A stretch of 32,154 bases of DNA from Chloroflexota bacterium (GTDB taxonomy: Bacteria > Chloroflexota > Anaerolineae > Anaerolineales > Villigracilaceae), in the NCBI GenBank assembly GCA_016234535.1, contig JACRBH010000026.1, positions 1 to 32,154 on the forward strand, in the 5' to 3' direction. Positions 14,771-22,969 of this stretch are shown here, piece after piece; within the stretch, counting starts at the first letter, position 1, and each line of letters opens with the position of its first letter. The translations under genes and the position numbers were made by a program. The notes below the pieces were generated by a model. The model made no database searches. It was not told where the DNA came from and was given only the letters and a program-made list of their open reading frames with translations.

Positions 14771-16677
14771 TATAGGTCGAAGGTCAAAGGTTGAAGGTCG
14801 GGCGGCTGCGACTCGCTGATGTGGGCGCCTGGGATCATTTCATCAATAAGTTTGTTGAGGGCGGCGCGGTCTGTAAGGGTGGATAACTGCTCGATGGTTT
14901 GAGGCAGGTTTGGGACGCCGTCCTGAGCCTGTCGAAGGGGCGGGAATGGTGCATCCTGATCAAGGCGGAAGATGTCGGGGTGCGGCGTCTGCATGAGGGG
15001 CGTGCCTTCATCCCAAAGTTCTTCGGCAAGTTTTTCACCGGGGCGAATGCCTGTGAAAGTGATGTTTATATCCTTATGCGGTTCGAGACCGGAAAGTTTG
15101 ATGAGGTCTTCGGCAAGGTCGAGGATGCGGACAGGCTCGCCCATGTTGAGCACAAACACCTCGCCGCCGTTTTGCATGGATGAGGCTTGCAGGACAAGAT
15201 ATACGGCTTCGGGGATGGTCATGAAGAAGCGGGTCATATCTGGATGCGTGATGGTAACGGGGCCGCCGTTGGCGATTTGATTCTTGAATTTGGGAATGAT
15301 GCTGCCGCGCGAGCCGAGCACATTGCCAAAGCGGACAACGGTGAAGGCGTGCTGATGGTGACGGGCGGCGTCGAGGACGATCATTTCAGCGATGCGTTTG
15401 GTTGCGCCGTAAATACTTGAAGGGCGCACAGCTTTATCGGTGGAGATCATCACAAAACGTTCAACGTTGTGATCGAGCGCGGCTTGCACAATATTGCGTG
15501 TTCCAATCACATTGTTGGTGATGGCTTCGACATGATTGGCTTCCATCAATGGGACGTGTTTGTGCGCGGCGGCGTGGAAAACGATTTGCGGTTGATGCGC
15601 GGCGAAGACTGAATCGATTCTTTGCGCGTTGCGAATATCGGCAATGATGGGAATAAGTTTTAACGTTGGATAATTAGTTTGCAGTTCGAGCAAAATTTCA
15701 AAGATGCTGTTCTCACCATGACCAAGTAAAACAAGCTCGGCGGGATTGCGGCGCGCGATCTGGCGGCAGAGTTCGCTTCCGATGGAACCGCCCGCGCCTG
15801 TGACAAGTACGCGCCTGCCTTCGAGAATTCGGCCCACATTTTCATCGTTGACGCGCACAGGCTTACGCCGCAGAAGATCGGTGATATCCACTTCGCGTAA
15901 ACGGTTGACGCTGACCTTGCCGCCGATAAGTTCGTAGATGCCGGGCATGGTGCGCGAAGGAATTCCCTTTTGGCGGCAGGAGTCATTAACGAGACGGATA
16001 ATATTCCCGGGCGCGGAGGGAATGGCAATGATGACTTCGTCTACTTGTTGGGTGTCGAGAATGGTTGAAAGTTTATTTACCCTGCCAATGACCGAGACGC
16101 CATAAATCTGGTGATTCTGTTTGGCGGGGTCGTCATCGAGAAATCCGATTGGGATGAGATTTAATTGCGATGGTTTTTGCAGTTCTCGCACCACGAGCGC
16201 GCCAGCGTCACCTGCGCCGATGATGAGCACACGTTTGGCTTCGCGCAGCGCACCGCGCGGGGCGCTGGATTGTTCCGCGAGGATGCGCAAGGCAAAGCGC
16301 GAACCTCCAATGAGGATGAGCGAGAGCAGCCAGTCGATGCCGAGGGCGGAGCGCGGCATGGCTTGTATCAAGCCGAAGAAATTAAGCAGCAACATGACAC
16401 CTGAAGTCAATACTGAGGCTGTTGTTACCGCAACGGTGATGAGGCGTAATTCACTTGTGCTGGCGTAGACCCAAAGACGGCGGTACAAACCGAAATAAAA
16501 ATAAATGGGGATTTTTACGATCAATGCCACCGCACACATCAGCAACGCGGCAGGAAAATAGAAGGAGAGTTCGCTTACATCAAGCCGCAGCGCGAAACTG
16601 CCCAGCACCGAAACTATGATGAGGGCGATATCGCCAATTAAGACGAAGCGATTGCGGACGTGAGTTCGGGAGGACAT
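14770..16677 (-). CDS. Membrane-bound nucleoside-diphosphate-sugar 4,6-dehydratase/epimerase (CapD/WbpM/PglF-like)
   Basis: A 635-residue protein. Residues 10-135 contain four membrane segments; 148-280 form a first Rossmann domain (VLIIGAGDAGALVV); 288-610 form the catalytic SDR domain with GAGGSIG (294-300) for NAD(P) and Y423xxxK427 in STDKAVRPSSIYGATKR. Family members convert UDP-GlcNAc to 4-keto-6-deoxy sugars for capsule, O-antigen or glycan linkers. The length is usual. Two repeat-derived segments are visible: PPLRQAQDG near residue 580 (14918-14940) and the tail PDLQPLTFDL from four 7-bp repeats. No Shine-Dalgarno; the gap before the ATG is made of heptad repeats. Overlaps the next gene by TAATG. 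Confidence 0.9.
   Translation of the reverse strand: MSSRTHVRNRFVLIGDIALIIVSVLGSFALRLDVSELSFYFPAALLMCAVALIVKIPIYFYFGLYRRLWVYASTSELRLITVAVTTASVLTSGVMLLLNFFGLIQAMPRSALGIDWLLSLILIGGSRFALRILAEQSSAPRGALREAKRVLIIGAGDAGALVVRELQKPSQLNLIPIGFLDDDPAKQNHQIYGVSVIGRVNKLSTILDTQQVDEVIIAIPSAPGNIIRLVNDSCRQKGIPSRTMPGIYELIGGKVSVNRLREVDITDLLRRKPVRVNDENVGRILEGRRVLVTGAGGSIGSELCRQIARRNPAELVLLGHGENSIFEILLELQTNYPTLKLIPIIADIRNAQRIDSVFAAHQPQIVFHAAAHKHVPLMEANHVEAITNNVIGTRNIVQAALDHNVERFVMISTDKAVRPSSIYGATKRIAEMIVLDAARHHQHAFTVVRFGNVLGSRGSIIPKFKNQIANGGPVTITHPDMTRFFMTIPEAVYLVLQASSMQNGGEVFVLNMGEPVRILDLAEDLIKLSGLEPHKDINITFTGIRPGEKLAEELWDEGTPLMQTPHPDIFRLDQDAPFPPLRQAQDGVPNLPQTIEQLSTLTDRAALNKLIDEMIPGAHISESQPPDLQPLTFDL
14774..14801 (-). 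repeat. 7-bp repeat island (AGGTCGA family) forming the dehydratase C-terminus
   Basis: Four consecutive heptads AGGT(C/T)(G/A)(A/G) immediately before the stop codon; on the coding strand they encode PDLQPLTFD. Confidence 0.85.
14918..14940 (-). repeat. TCCTGAGCCTGTCGAAGGGG-type interspersed repeat, in-frame copy 1
   Basis: The core TCCTGAGCC(T/C)GTCGA(A/G)GGG is shared with 29115-29141. Here it is read as PPLRQAQDG inside the dehydratase, near residue 580 and away from the active site. Confidence 0.7.
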
Positions 16678-16698
16678 GAGGGGAAAGGGTGAATTGGG

Positions 16699-16736
16699 AA
16701 GGATGAAGGATGAATAGTAATTGGTAAATGGTAATT
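16699..16736. repeat. Mixed 7-bp repeat islands in the dehydratase-epimerase gap
   Basis: AAGGATG twice (16699-16712) followed by AGTAATT, GGTAAAT and GGTAATT (16716-16736). Together with 16767-16780 these units make up most of the 89-bp gap 16678-16766. Confidence 0.75.
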
Positions 16737-16766
16737 GGCAGTGTTTGATAAGTTACCATTTAATAT

Positions 16767-16780
16767 TTACGCATTACGCA
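16767..16780 (-). repeat. 7-bp repeat pair (TTACGCA) at the epimerase stop codon
   Basis: Two consecutive TTACGCA units; the first includes the stop codon (TAA on the minus strand), the pair encoding the final residues M-R-N-A. Confidence 0.7.
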
Positions 16781-17690
16781 TTTCTTCCACGGCTTCAAAG
16801 AGGCCATCAGCCAGTGTGACTTTAGGTTTGAAGCCGAGAGTATCCATGATCTTTTTTGATGTGCCAATGGAGCGGTAGATGTCGCCTGCGCGCGGTTCAG
16901 TGTGGACATGTTTGGGGGCATTCGGGAAAATTTCGTAGAGAATATCGAGCAGGTCAAGTATCCGCGTTTCGACGCCTGTGCAGACGTTGAAGATCTGCCC
17001 GGGTGCGGCGGGATGTTGGGATGCGAGCAAGTTGGCTTGCACCACATCGCGCACGTTGATCAGGTCACGGGTCTGGCCGCCATCGCCATAGATTGTGATG
17101 GGTTTGTTATCCAATATGCGGCGGATGAAGATTGGCACGGCGGCGGCGTACATCGAGTCAGGCCGCTGACGGGGACCGTAGACATTGAAGTAGCGCAGCG
17201 CGGCCACTTCCAGGCCGAATTGATTGGTAAATAATTCGGCATACATTTCGTCAACGCGTTTGGAGACAGCGTAAGGTGATAACTGTCGAAGAGGCGTCTC
17301 CTCCGAAAGCGGATAGGCTTCCGAGTCGCCATACACTGCCGCGCTGGAGGCAATGACAACGCGCTGCACACCCGCTTTGCGAGCTGCCTCAAAGAGAATG
17401 GATGTGCCCGTCACATTTACATCCAGACATTCCTGCGGCTTTTCCATTGACTCAGCGACGGAGACAAATGCCGCTTCGTGGAAAATGATATCAACGCCGC
17501 GCACAGCCTCCGTCACGTTGGTAGCGTTCCGCAAGTCGCCTTCGATGAGCTCAATGTCAAGTCCCTTTAAGTTCTCGCGTTTGCCCGAGGAGAAATTGTC
17601 CAGTATACGAACGTTCGCACCCTGCTGAAGCAAAGCGCGCGCAATATGCGAGCCGATGAAACCAGCGCCGCCTGTAATTAAATATTTCAT
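16767..17690 (-). CDS. NAD-dependent UDP-sugar epimerase/dehydratase (GalE/WbpP-like)
   Basis: A 307-residue extended SDR enzyme: GGAGFIGSH (7-15) binds NAD, S115-S116 and Y140xxxK144 in SPYAVSKRVDEMY form the catalytic set, and RYFNVYGPRQRPDS is typical of UDP-GlcNAc/UDP-glucose 4-epimerases of polysaccharide loci. It would provide a nucleotide sugar for the glycan. The start follows the sugar phosphotransferase stop closely, with AGGT 5-8 nt upstream. The C-terminal codons MRNA and the stop are made from a two-unit TTACGCA repeat, so the native end may have been replaced. Confidence 0.9.
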   Translation of the reverse strand: MKYLITGGAGFIGSHIARALLQQGANVRILDNFSSGKRENLKGLDIELIEGDLRNATNVTEAVRGVDIIFHEAAFVSVAESMEKPQECLDVNVTGTSILFEAARKAGVQRVVIASSAAVYGDSEAYPLSEETPLRQLSPYAVSKRVDEMYAELFTNQFGLEVAALRYFNVYGPRQRPDSMYAAAVPIFIRRILDNKPITIYGDGGQTRDLINVRDVVQANLLASQHPAAPGQIFNVCTGVETRILDLLDILYEIFPNAPKHVHTEPRAGDIYRSIGTSKKIMDTLGFKPKVTLADGLFEAVEEMRNA

Positions 17691-19160
17691 TTATCTACCT
17701 GTTCTTCTCAAGACTGTGCCGACGGTTCGCAGGACAATATTTATATCCATGCCAAGCGTGCGATGTTTGATGTAATAAAGATCGTACTCCAGCTTGACTA
17801 CAGTTTCTCTTACTGTCGCAACATAACCATAATTTATTTGCGCCCAACCTGTTAGCCCGGGCTTTACCAACAAACGCGCCCTATAAAAGGGTATCTGCTT
17901 TTGGAATTCTGCCACAAGCTCAGACCTCTCAGCGCGAGGTCCGACCAGGCTTATCTCGCCAGTCAGTACACTCAAAAATTGCGGTATCTCATCAACGCGC
18001 GTACGTCTTAAGAAATTCCCCACACGTGTTACACGCGGGTCATCTTCCATCGTTGCCTTAACCTCGCCATCAACTTCAGCGTCTTGAAACATGGAGCGAT
18101 ACTTTAATATTTTAAAGACACGTCCGCCCTTTCCCAAACGATCCTGTGTATAGAAAATGGGAAAGCCGCTCTCCAGCACAATAGCAATTGCAACAAATGG
18201 AAAAGTTATTACAAAGATCAACACCCCGAACAGGCCGCCTACAATATCCATCAAACGCTTCAACAGTTCATAAGCGCCGCTCACGCGCACCTGGTCCACA
18301 AAGGAACGAATGACCCAGTCCGATTCAAGATGCTCAACAGGCACGCGCTGGGTCAACTCTTCATACATGATGGGCATACGGATCACTTCGATCCCCTGCT
18401 CCTGGGCATCCAAAATGGTTTGAAAAGTTTCGCCCTTGATCACGCCATTGATCGCAACGACAATATCGGAAACACGGTGATTCTCGATAATCGTAAGCAG
18501 TTTTTCACTCGTCCCCAACACGGCAAATCCATGATAGGACTTTCCCTGTTTCCTCAGATCATCGTCAACGAATCCCACCAGGAGGAACGGCGGCGGACTG
18601 AACTTTTTATAAATATCCGCGAGTGAATGGCCGGCTTTGCCGGCGCCCACGAACAGCACACGGCGCATGAGACCTGACGAGGTGTAGAGTCGGATATAGA
18701 TGCCGCGCCAGGCCAGGGTCAGGATTGAAGCGATGACAAGAAACGCCCCAATCCCGATACGCGGTAATGAGTTCGGGTCCTGGTTGAATGTGAAGAGCAG
18801 GGAATATCCAAGCAAGCCTGTGATCGGCGCCACGGAAATCCCCCGTAGAGTCTTTTTCCAATTCGAGGCGACATGCGGCTCATAAGAATCCACCATTAAT
18901 AAAAGCCAGGCAAGGGGAAGCAGATAAAACCAAAAGGGAATCTTGAGATCAATAATGCCTTCAGCAAGCCGTTGAGCCCGGGCAAGTGAATTGCCTTTTT
19001 CAACTAAAATCTGAACCTCGCGCGAGAAGGAAATCTGATACCAGGTATACAACGCCAAAAACATCGCGCCAGCAGAAGCAATCAGGTCGCCTATCAAAAG
19101 AATCCCGCGCTGCTCGCTGGGTCTTAATCGTAGTCTGGGTCTTGTAATAACATCAGCCAT
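17691..19160 (-). CDS. Polyprenyl-phosphate sugar-1-phosphate transferase (WcaJ/WbaP-like)
   Basis: A 489-residue membrane enzyme that transfers a sugar phosphate from a nucleotide sugar to undecaprenyl phosphate, the first membrane step of surface polysaccharide assembly. Membrane segments in 20-160, a CoA-binding-like Rossmann domain (about 165-280, RVLFVGAGKAGHSL), a further segment near 300-325, then the conserved transferase domain: KRLMDIVGG, DRLGKGGRVFKILKYRSM, TRVGNFLRRTRVDEIPQF, SLVGPRAE and PGLTGWAQI. The length fits the polyprenyl glycosylphosphotransferase family. The start overlaps the upstream GT2 gene by 8 nt, indicating translational coupling. Confidence 0.92.
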   Translation of the reverse strand: MADVITRPRLRLRPSEQRGILLIGDLIASAGAMFLALYTWYQISFSREVQILVEKGNSLARAQRLAEGIIDLKIPFWFYLLPLAWLLLMVDSYEPHVASNWKKTLRGISVAPITGLLGYSLLFTFNQDPNSLPRIGIGAFLVIASILTLAWRGIYIRLYTSSGLMRRVLFVGAGKAGHSLADIYKKFSPPPFLLVGFVDDDLRKQGKSYHGFAVLGTSEKLLTIIENHRVSDIVVAINGVIKGETFQTILDAQEQGIEVIRMPIMYEELTQRVPVEHLESDWVIRSFVDQVRVSGAYELLKRLMDIVGGLFGVLIFVITFPFVAIAIVLESGFPIFYTQDRLGKGGRVFKILKYRSMFQDAEVDGEVKATMEDDPRVTRVGNFLRRTRVDEIPQFLSVLTGEISLVGPRAERSELVAEFQKQIPFYRARLLVKPGLTGWAQINYGYVATVRETVVKLEYDLYYIKHRTLGMDINIVLRTVGTVLRRTGR

Positions 19161-20163
19161 ATTTACGAACCGTGAAGAAACTTGTAACGAAACTCCATAA
19201 AAAACCCGCGCCCCATGCGAAGTGCATGGTCATAATGGCAAGCGGCAGCCCAATCAAAAGAAATCCATTCCGCTTTTCAAGCGTCAATTTCAAACCAGCC
19301 GCCGCAAGCACGGCAATATACAGCGATAATTGCGCGGCAAGTATATATCGCGCCATCCCAACGAGCAAGGATAACACAATAAGGATAAACAAACTTAACA
19401 CAAACACCGGGGGCAAAGCCTGCCGCCAGCGCAATGTATGCGGATATCGTTTGAGCATTTTTAGTTTCCAAAATCCATAACGCCAGTATTGAACCGCCAG
19501 TTTCCCCAATGTGCTTCGCGAAAAATAAACCGAACGAATGGCAGGATCAAGCCAGACCGTCCCGCCCGATTCGCGCACACGTGTATTGAATTCATAATCT
19601 TCATTCGACAAAAGCGTTTCATCGAACATGCCGATCCTGTCGATCAGCGTTCGGCGGAATGACCCAAACGGCACAGTATCCACTGCGCCCGCTTTCGCAT
19701 TGAGACGATACATCGCATCCCCCACGCCCAGCGGATGCGCAGCCGCAAACGAGATGGACTCCGCCATCCATGTGTCTGCCCCCGCGCGGATCTCCCACAC
19801 GCCGCCCACATTATCGCCCTTGTTCGCTTCATGCGCGGATACACAGCGCTCCACATATTCTGGAATTGGCATGGAATGCGCATCGAGGCGGACGATGATC
19901 TCGCCTCTGGACTCACGAATGGCCTGATTCAGTCCCGAGGGAATTGTCCTCGCTAAATTCTCCACCACATAAATTGAGAGATCGGCATGTTCCTTCTGAA
20001 AATCAGCGATCAAATCCCGTGTGCGATCCGTGGACAGGCCGTCAGAAATGACAACCTCCATCTGCGCGCGCGGATAGGTTTGCGCAAGGACAGCCTCGAG
20101 CAAATGACGAATGGTGGTCTCTTCGTTATAACAAGGGACAATGATGGAAACAAATGGCGGCAT
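19153..20163 (-). CDS. GT2 family glycosyltransferase with C-terminal membrane segments
   Basis: A 336-residue protein starting with the GT-A nucleotide-binding strand VSIIVPCYNEE (5-15), then SDGLSTDRT (40-48) and RLDAHSMP (93-100), whose D95 fits the metal-binding acidic motif. NEDYEFNTRVRESG is the acceptor-side acidic region. Residues about 245-330 contain three to four membrane segments. It should add a sugar to a lipid-linked intermediate on the cytoplasmic face. No Shine-Dalgarno; the ATG lies 9 nt after a perfect 17-bp-arm palindrome. Co-directional with the sensor kinase upstream and overlapping the sugar phosphotransferase downstream. Confidence 0.9.
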   Translation of the reverse strand: MPPFVSIIVPCYNEETTIRHLLEAVLAQTYPRAQMEVVISDGLSTDRTRDLIADFQKEHADLSIYVVENLARTIPSGLNQAIRESRGEIIVRLDAHSMPIPEYVERCVSAHEANKGDNVGGVWEIRAGADTWMAESISFAAAHPLGVGDAMYRLNAKAGAVDTVPFGSFRRTLIDRIGMFDETLLSNEDYEFNTRVRESGGTVWLDPAIRSVYFSRSTLGKLAVQYWRYGFWKLKMLKRYPHTLRWRQALPPVFVLSLFILIVLSLLVGMARYILAAQLSLYIAVLAAAGLKLTLEKRNGFLLIGLPLAIMTMHFAWGAGFLWSFVTSFFTVRKYG

Positions 20164-20172
20164 AATTTTTAC

Positions 20173-20207
20173 AAAGTGACAGTCACCTTAAAGGTGACTG
20201 TCACTTT
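20173..20207. repeat. Perfect 17-bp-arm palindrome before the GT2 gene
   Basis: AAAGTGACAGTCACCTT (20173-20189), one loop base, and its exact complement (20191-20207). It fills most of the 50-bp gap between the kinase stop and the GT2 start. No T-run follows in the direction of transcription. Confidence 0.9.
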
Positions 20208-20213
20208 CAATAT

Positions 20214-21581
20214 TTATTTTTTCGTCAGCGGCAGGAAAACATCGAAAGATGTACCCTCCCCCAGCCTGCTGCGGACGCTTATTCTACCACCATGCGCCTG
20301 CACAATTTCACTGGCAATCGCAAGCCCAAGCCCCGCGCCATGTTTCTCACCGCCTCTGCGGGCAGGGTCGGCCTGATAAAAACGATCAAAGATATGCGGC
20401 TGGGCTTCAACGGGAATCCCCGCGCCTGTATCAGAAACAGAAACCAGCATTTCTCCAATTACAACTGAAATCTTCAACGATATCGACCCGCCGCGCGGTG
20501 TGTACTTGAGCGCATTATCCACAAGGTTGGTAAAGACTTGCGCGAGTCGGTCACCGTCTGCGCTGATGGCTGGCAAGGCAGCAGCCGACTCCACTTTGAT
20601 TTCCACACCCGCCCTTTGCAATTGCGGCGCGAATTTCTCTGCAACCGCTCTCAACAAAGCGGGCATATTCACAGGCGACATTGTAATATCGGCAGTACCA
20701 GCATCCAGCCGCGCGAGATCGAGCAGATCCAACACCATGCGATGCATCCGCGCGGATTCGTCATAGATGATCTGCGCCGCCTGCCGACGAGACACATCTG
20801 TATCCGCTGTGCCATCCAGAATCGCTTGAGCAAATCCCTGAATGGATGTAAGCGGCGTCTTCAATTCATGCGAGACGTTGGCAACGAATTCGCGCTGTGA
20901 TTTTTGACTCGCCTGCGTGCGCTGTATCATGCCATTGAAAGCGCGCGTCAATTCCTGGACCTCGTGCGGGCCCTGCGGTTTTACCGGCTTTATCTCTGCT
21001 GACGGCATTTGGCGCGCGGCATATACTACTTTCTGCAAGGGGTCGGCGATCCAGCGCGCAAAAAAGAAAGCGACTACAAGCGAGAGCAGCAAGGCCAGGA
21101 CTCCGCTTTGAATGATCAGCGGCAGGAAATCATCGGTGAACACATTCGTCAGCGAAACACGCGGGCGCGGCACGGCAACCATGATATAGGAATCGTCGGG
21201 CAGTTTTGCAATCGAATAAAGCCAGGCGGCCTTTTTCTCGTCACGGACAATCGGTGTGCTGCGCGGCAATAATTTCTGTTTTGGGAATGAAAGCGCAGGT
21301 TGTTTTAATGCATGGGTATCCAAAAGAACCTGCTGGTCAGCGGAAAATAAAAGAATGCGAACGTTGAACGTTTTCGAAGCGCGTTCAGCTACGACTGAAA
21401 TGGGCTGTCCATCACGTTCCATGACAACCGTTTGGACTGCCTGCAAGCGTTCCAGAGTTTGACGATATAAAAATGGATTGCGAATTAAATAAATAAATAG
21501 AATGATCGCCACCACGCTTAATGCGGTGACGACAAGCAGGGCATAACTTAACCAGAGACGGGAACGAAGGGAGGTGAACAT
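20214..21581 (-). CDS. Membrane sensor histidine kinase
   Basis: A 455-residue two-component kinase. Membrane segments at about 11-32 and 153-175 enclose a 120-residue extracytoplasmic sensor domain; a HAMP-like linker follows (176-225); HisKA has the phosphoacceptor H238 in FVANVSHELKTPL; HATPase has N-box DNALKYTP, G1 SDTGAGIP and G2 GAGLGLAI. It should phosphorylate the OmpR-family regulator encoded just upstream. The signal is unknown. The start ATG 21581 has no Shine-Dalgarno and sits 11 nt after palindromic repeat copy 2. Confidence 0.93.
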   Translation of the reverse strand: MFTSLRSRLWLSYALLVVTALSVVAIILFIYLIRNPFLYRQTLERLQAVQTVVMERDGQPISVVAERASKTFNVRILLFSADQQVLLDTHALKQPALSFPKQKLLPRSTPIVRDEKKAAWLYSIAKLPDDSYIMVAVPRPRVSLTNVFTDDFLPLIIQSGVLALLLSLVVAFFFARWIADPLQKVVYAARQMPSAEIKPVKPQGPHEVQELTRAFNGMIQRTQASQKSQREFVANVSHELKTPLTSIQGFAQAILDGTADTDVSRRQAAQIIYDESARMHRMVLDLLDLARLDAGTADITMSPVNMPALLRAVAEKFAPQLQRAGVEIKVESAAALPAISADGDRLAQVFTNLVDNALKYTPRGGSISLKISVVIGEMLVSVSDTGAGIPVEAQPHIFDRFYQADPARRGGEKHGAGLGLAIASEIVQAHGGRISVRSRLGEGTSFDVFLPLTKK

Positions 21582-21592
21582 AAAGAAATTTT

Positions 21593-21688
21593 ATGTCGTT
21601 GCGAGGAAGGCTTTAGCCTGACGAAGCAACCCCCAACAAATGGGAGATTGCTTCGCCGCTCACTAGCGTTCGCTCCTCGCAATGACAT
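21593..21688. repeat. 96-bp palindromic repeat, copy 2 (inside the two-component operon)
   Basis: Outer arms of 15 bp (21593-21607 and 21674-21688, one mismatch) of the same GTCATTGCGAGGA family as 13678-13776, with an inner GAAGCAA...GAGATTGCTTCG pair. It occupies nearly the whole gap between regulator and kinase genes and overlaps the last base of the regulator stop codon. Confidence 0.85.
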
Positions 21689-22368
21689 TAGACTACCAAT
21701 TTATACCCCACCCCAGTGACGGTTTCGATCTTCACGGTGGAGCCATCCAGTTTCTTGCGCAGATGCGCGATGTGAACATCCACCGTGCGGGTTTGGCCAT
21801 AAAAGTCAAAGCCCCAGGCGAGTTGAAGTAACTGCTCGCGCGAGAAGACGCGGCCTGGCTGCTCTGCCAAAGTGAGTAAAAGATCAAATTCCTGGGTACG
21901 CAGTTCAAGGGTCCGCGAAGCGATGCGGGCTTCCCGGGAGGAGGGAATGATTGTTAAGTCGCCGCGATGAATCGGTTTCGTATCCGCCTGTTTTTTACCG
22001 TCAGTCCGTCTTAGGATGGCTTTCACGCGCGCGGTCAACTCACGCGGATTGAAAGGCTTGGTGAGGTAGTCATCCGCGCCAAGTTCGAGGCCGAGGATTT
22101 TGTCAATATCCTCATCGCGCGCAGTGAGCATGATAATTGGAGTTTGGTCTCCGCCTGCGCGCAATTTGCGGCAGACCTCGAAGCCATCCAGTTTAGGCAA
22201 CATCACATCCAGCACAATCAACGCGGGATGATGTTTATCAGCCGCATTCAGCGCAGACTCACCATCTGCGGCTTCCTGCACGCGAAAACCCTCGCGCTCA
22301 AAATACATGCGCGCAAGTTGAATGATGGACGGTTCGTCGTCAACGAGAAGGATCAGTTCGGAAGTCAT
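21688..22368 (-). CDS. OmpR/PhoB-family response regulator
   Basis: A 226-residue DNA-binding regulator. The receiver domain (1-120) has acidic pocket D10-D11, phosphoacceptor D54 (VLDVMLP), T83 region MLTARDE and K105 (LTKPF). The C-terminal winged helix (about 130-226) has RTQEFDLLLTLAEQPGRVFSR... and the recognition-helix region QTRTVDVHIAHLRKK. Members bind 10-11-bp-spaced direct repeats near promoters. It is the cognate partner of the following kinase. ATG 22368 has no Shine-Dalgarno; an NGGA-core palindrome ends 11 nt before it. Confidence 0.94.
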   Translation of the reverse strand: MTSELILLVDDEPSIIQLARMYFEREGFRVQEAADGESALNAADKHHPALIVLDVMLPKLDGFEVCRKLRAGGDQTPIIMLTARDEDIDKILGLELGADDYLTKPFNPRELTARVKAILRRTDGKKQADTKPIHRGDLTIIPSSREARIASRTLELRTQEFDLLLTLAEQPGRVFSREQLLQLAWGFDFYGQTRTVDVHIAHLRKKLDGSTVKIETVTGVGYKLVV

Positions 22369-22379
22369 ATGATTACTAA

Positions 22380-22409
22380 GGAGTCAAACGTCTCCTGACG
22401 TTTGACTCC
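22380..22409. repeat. NGGA-core palindrome between RidA and response regulator
   Basis: Left arm GGAGTCAAACGTC (22380-22392), 4-nt centre, perfect 13-bp complement (22397-22409). Centre reads TCCT on the plus strand, i.e. AGGA in the direction of transcription. Only 5 nt separate it from the RidA stop. Confidence 0.9.
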
Positions 22410-22414
22410 GATAT

Positions 22415-22798
22415 TTACGCAATCAACGCCACAGCTTCGATTTCGACCAGCCCGCCTTTGGGTAGTCCTGCCACCGCGACCGTGCTGCGCGCAGGCGGAT
22501 TCTCGCCAAAGAATTCGGCATAGATGGGATTCATTTTTGAAAAATCATTCATATCTTTCAGGAAGACGGTGGTCTTGACCACATGCCCAAGCGAAGAGCC
22601 GGCGGCTTCAAGCACATTCTGCAAATTTGTGAGCACCTGACGGGTCTGCGCTTCAACTCCACCTGCAACCAACTCCCCTGTAGCGGGGTCAAGCCCGGTC
22701 TGACCTGCGGTGTAGATCATCGAATCGGTGCGGATGGCTTGTGAGTATGGGCCGATGGCCTTGGGGGCTTTGTCAGTATGAACAATGTCTCTGGTCAT
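22415..22798 (-). CDS. ridA: RidA family reactive-intermediate deaminase
   Basis: A 127-residue cytoplasmic protein of the YjgF/YER057c/UK114 family. KAPKAIGPYSQAI (11-23), YTAGQTGLDP and the near-C-terminal PARSTVAVAGLPKGGLVEIEAVA contain the hallmark G-P-Y-S-Q, the substrate-carboxylate-binding arginine (R in PARST) and the final E. RidA hydrolyses 2-aminoacrylate and related enamines from PLP enzymes to 2-keto acids and ammonia. AGAGGT lies 4-9 nt before the ATG. It precedes the two-component genes in the same direction; functional linkage is not evident, though a PLP lyase that could make enamines ends the block. Confidence 0.93.
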   Translation of the reverse strand: MTRDIVHTDKAPKAIGPYSQAIRTDSMIYTAGQTGLDPATGELVAGGVEAQTRQVLTNLQNVLEAAGSSLGHVVKTTVFLKDMNDFSKMNPIYAEFFGENPPARSTVAVAGLPKGGLVEIEAVALIA

Positions 22799-22969
22799 GA
22801 TTACCTCTTATGAAAATATTTGTGGATCAATAGCTCGATAACACAAGATAAGACTCGCTCATTTTACCGCTCTTTCAAAAATTGGCTCATATGTAATCCG
22901 TGTGCGGACGTTAGAGAACGCCCGCTACGCGATAACCATTTTGCACATTCTTTACAGATGAGCCAAAAA

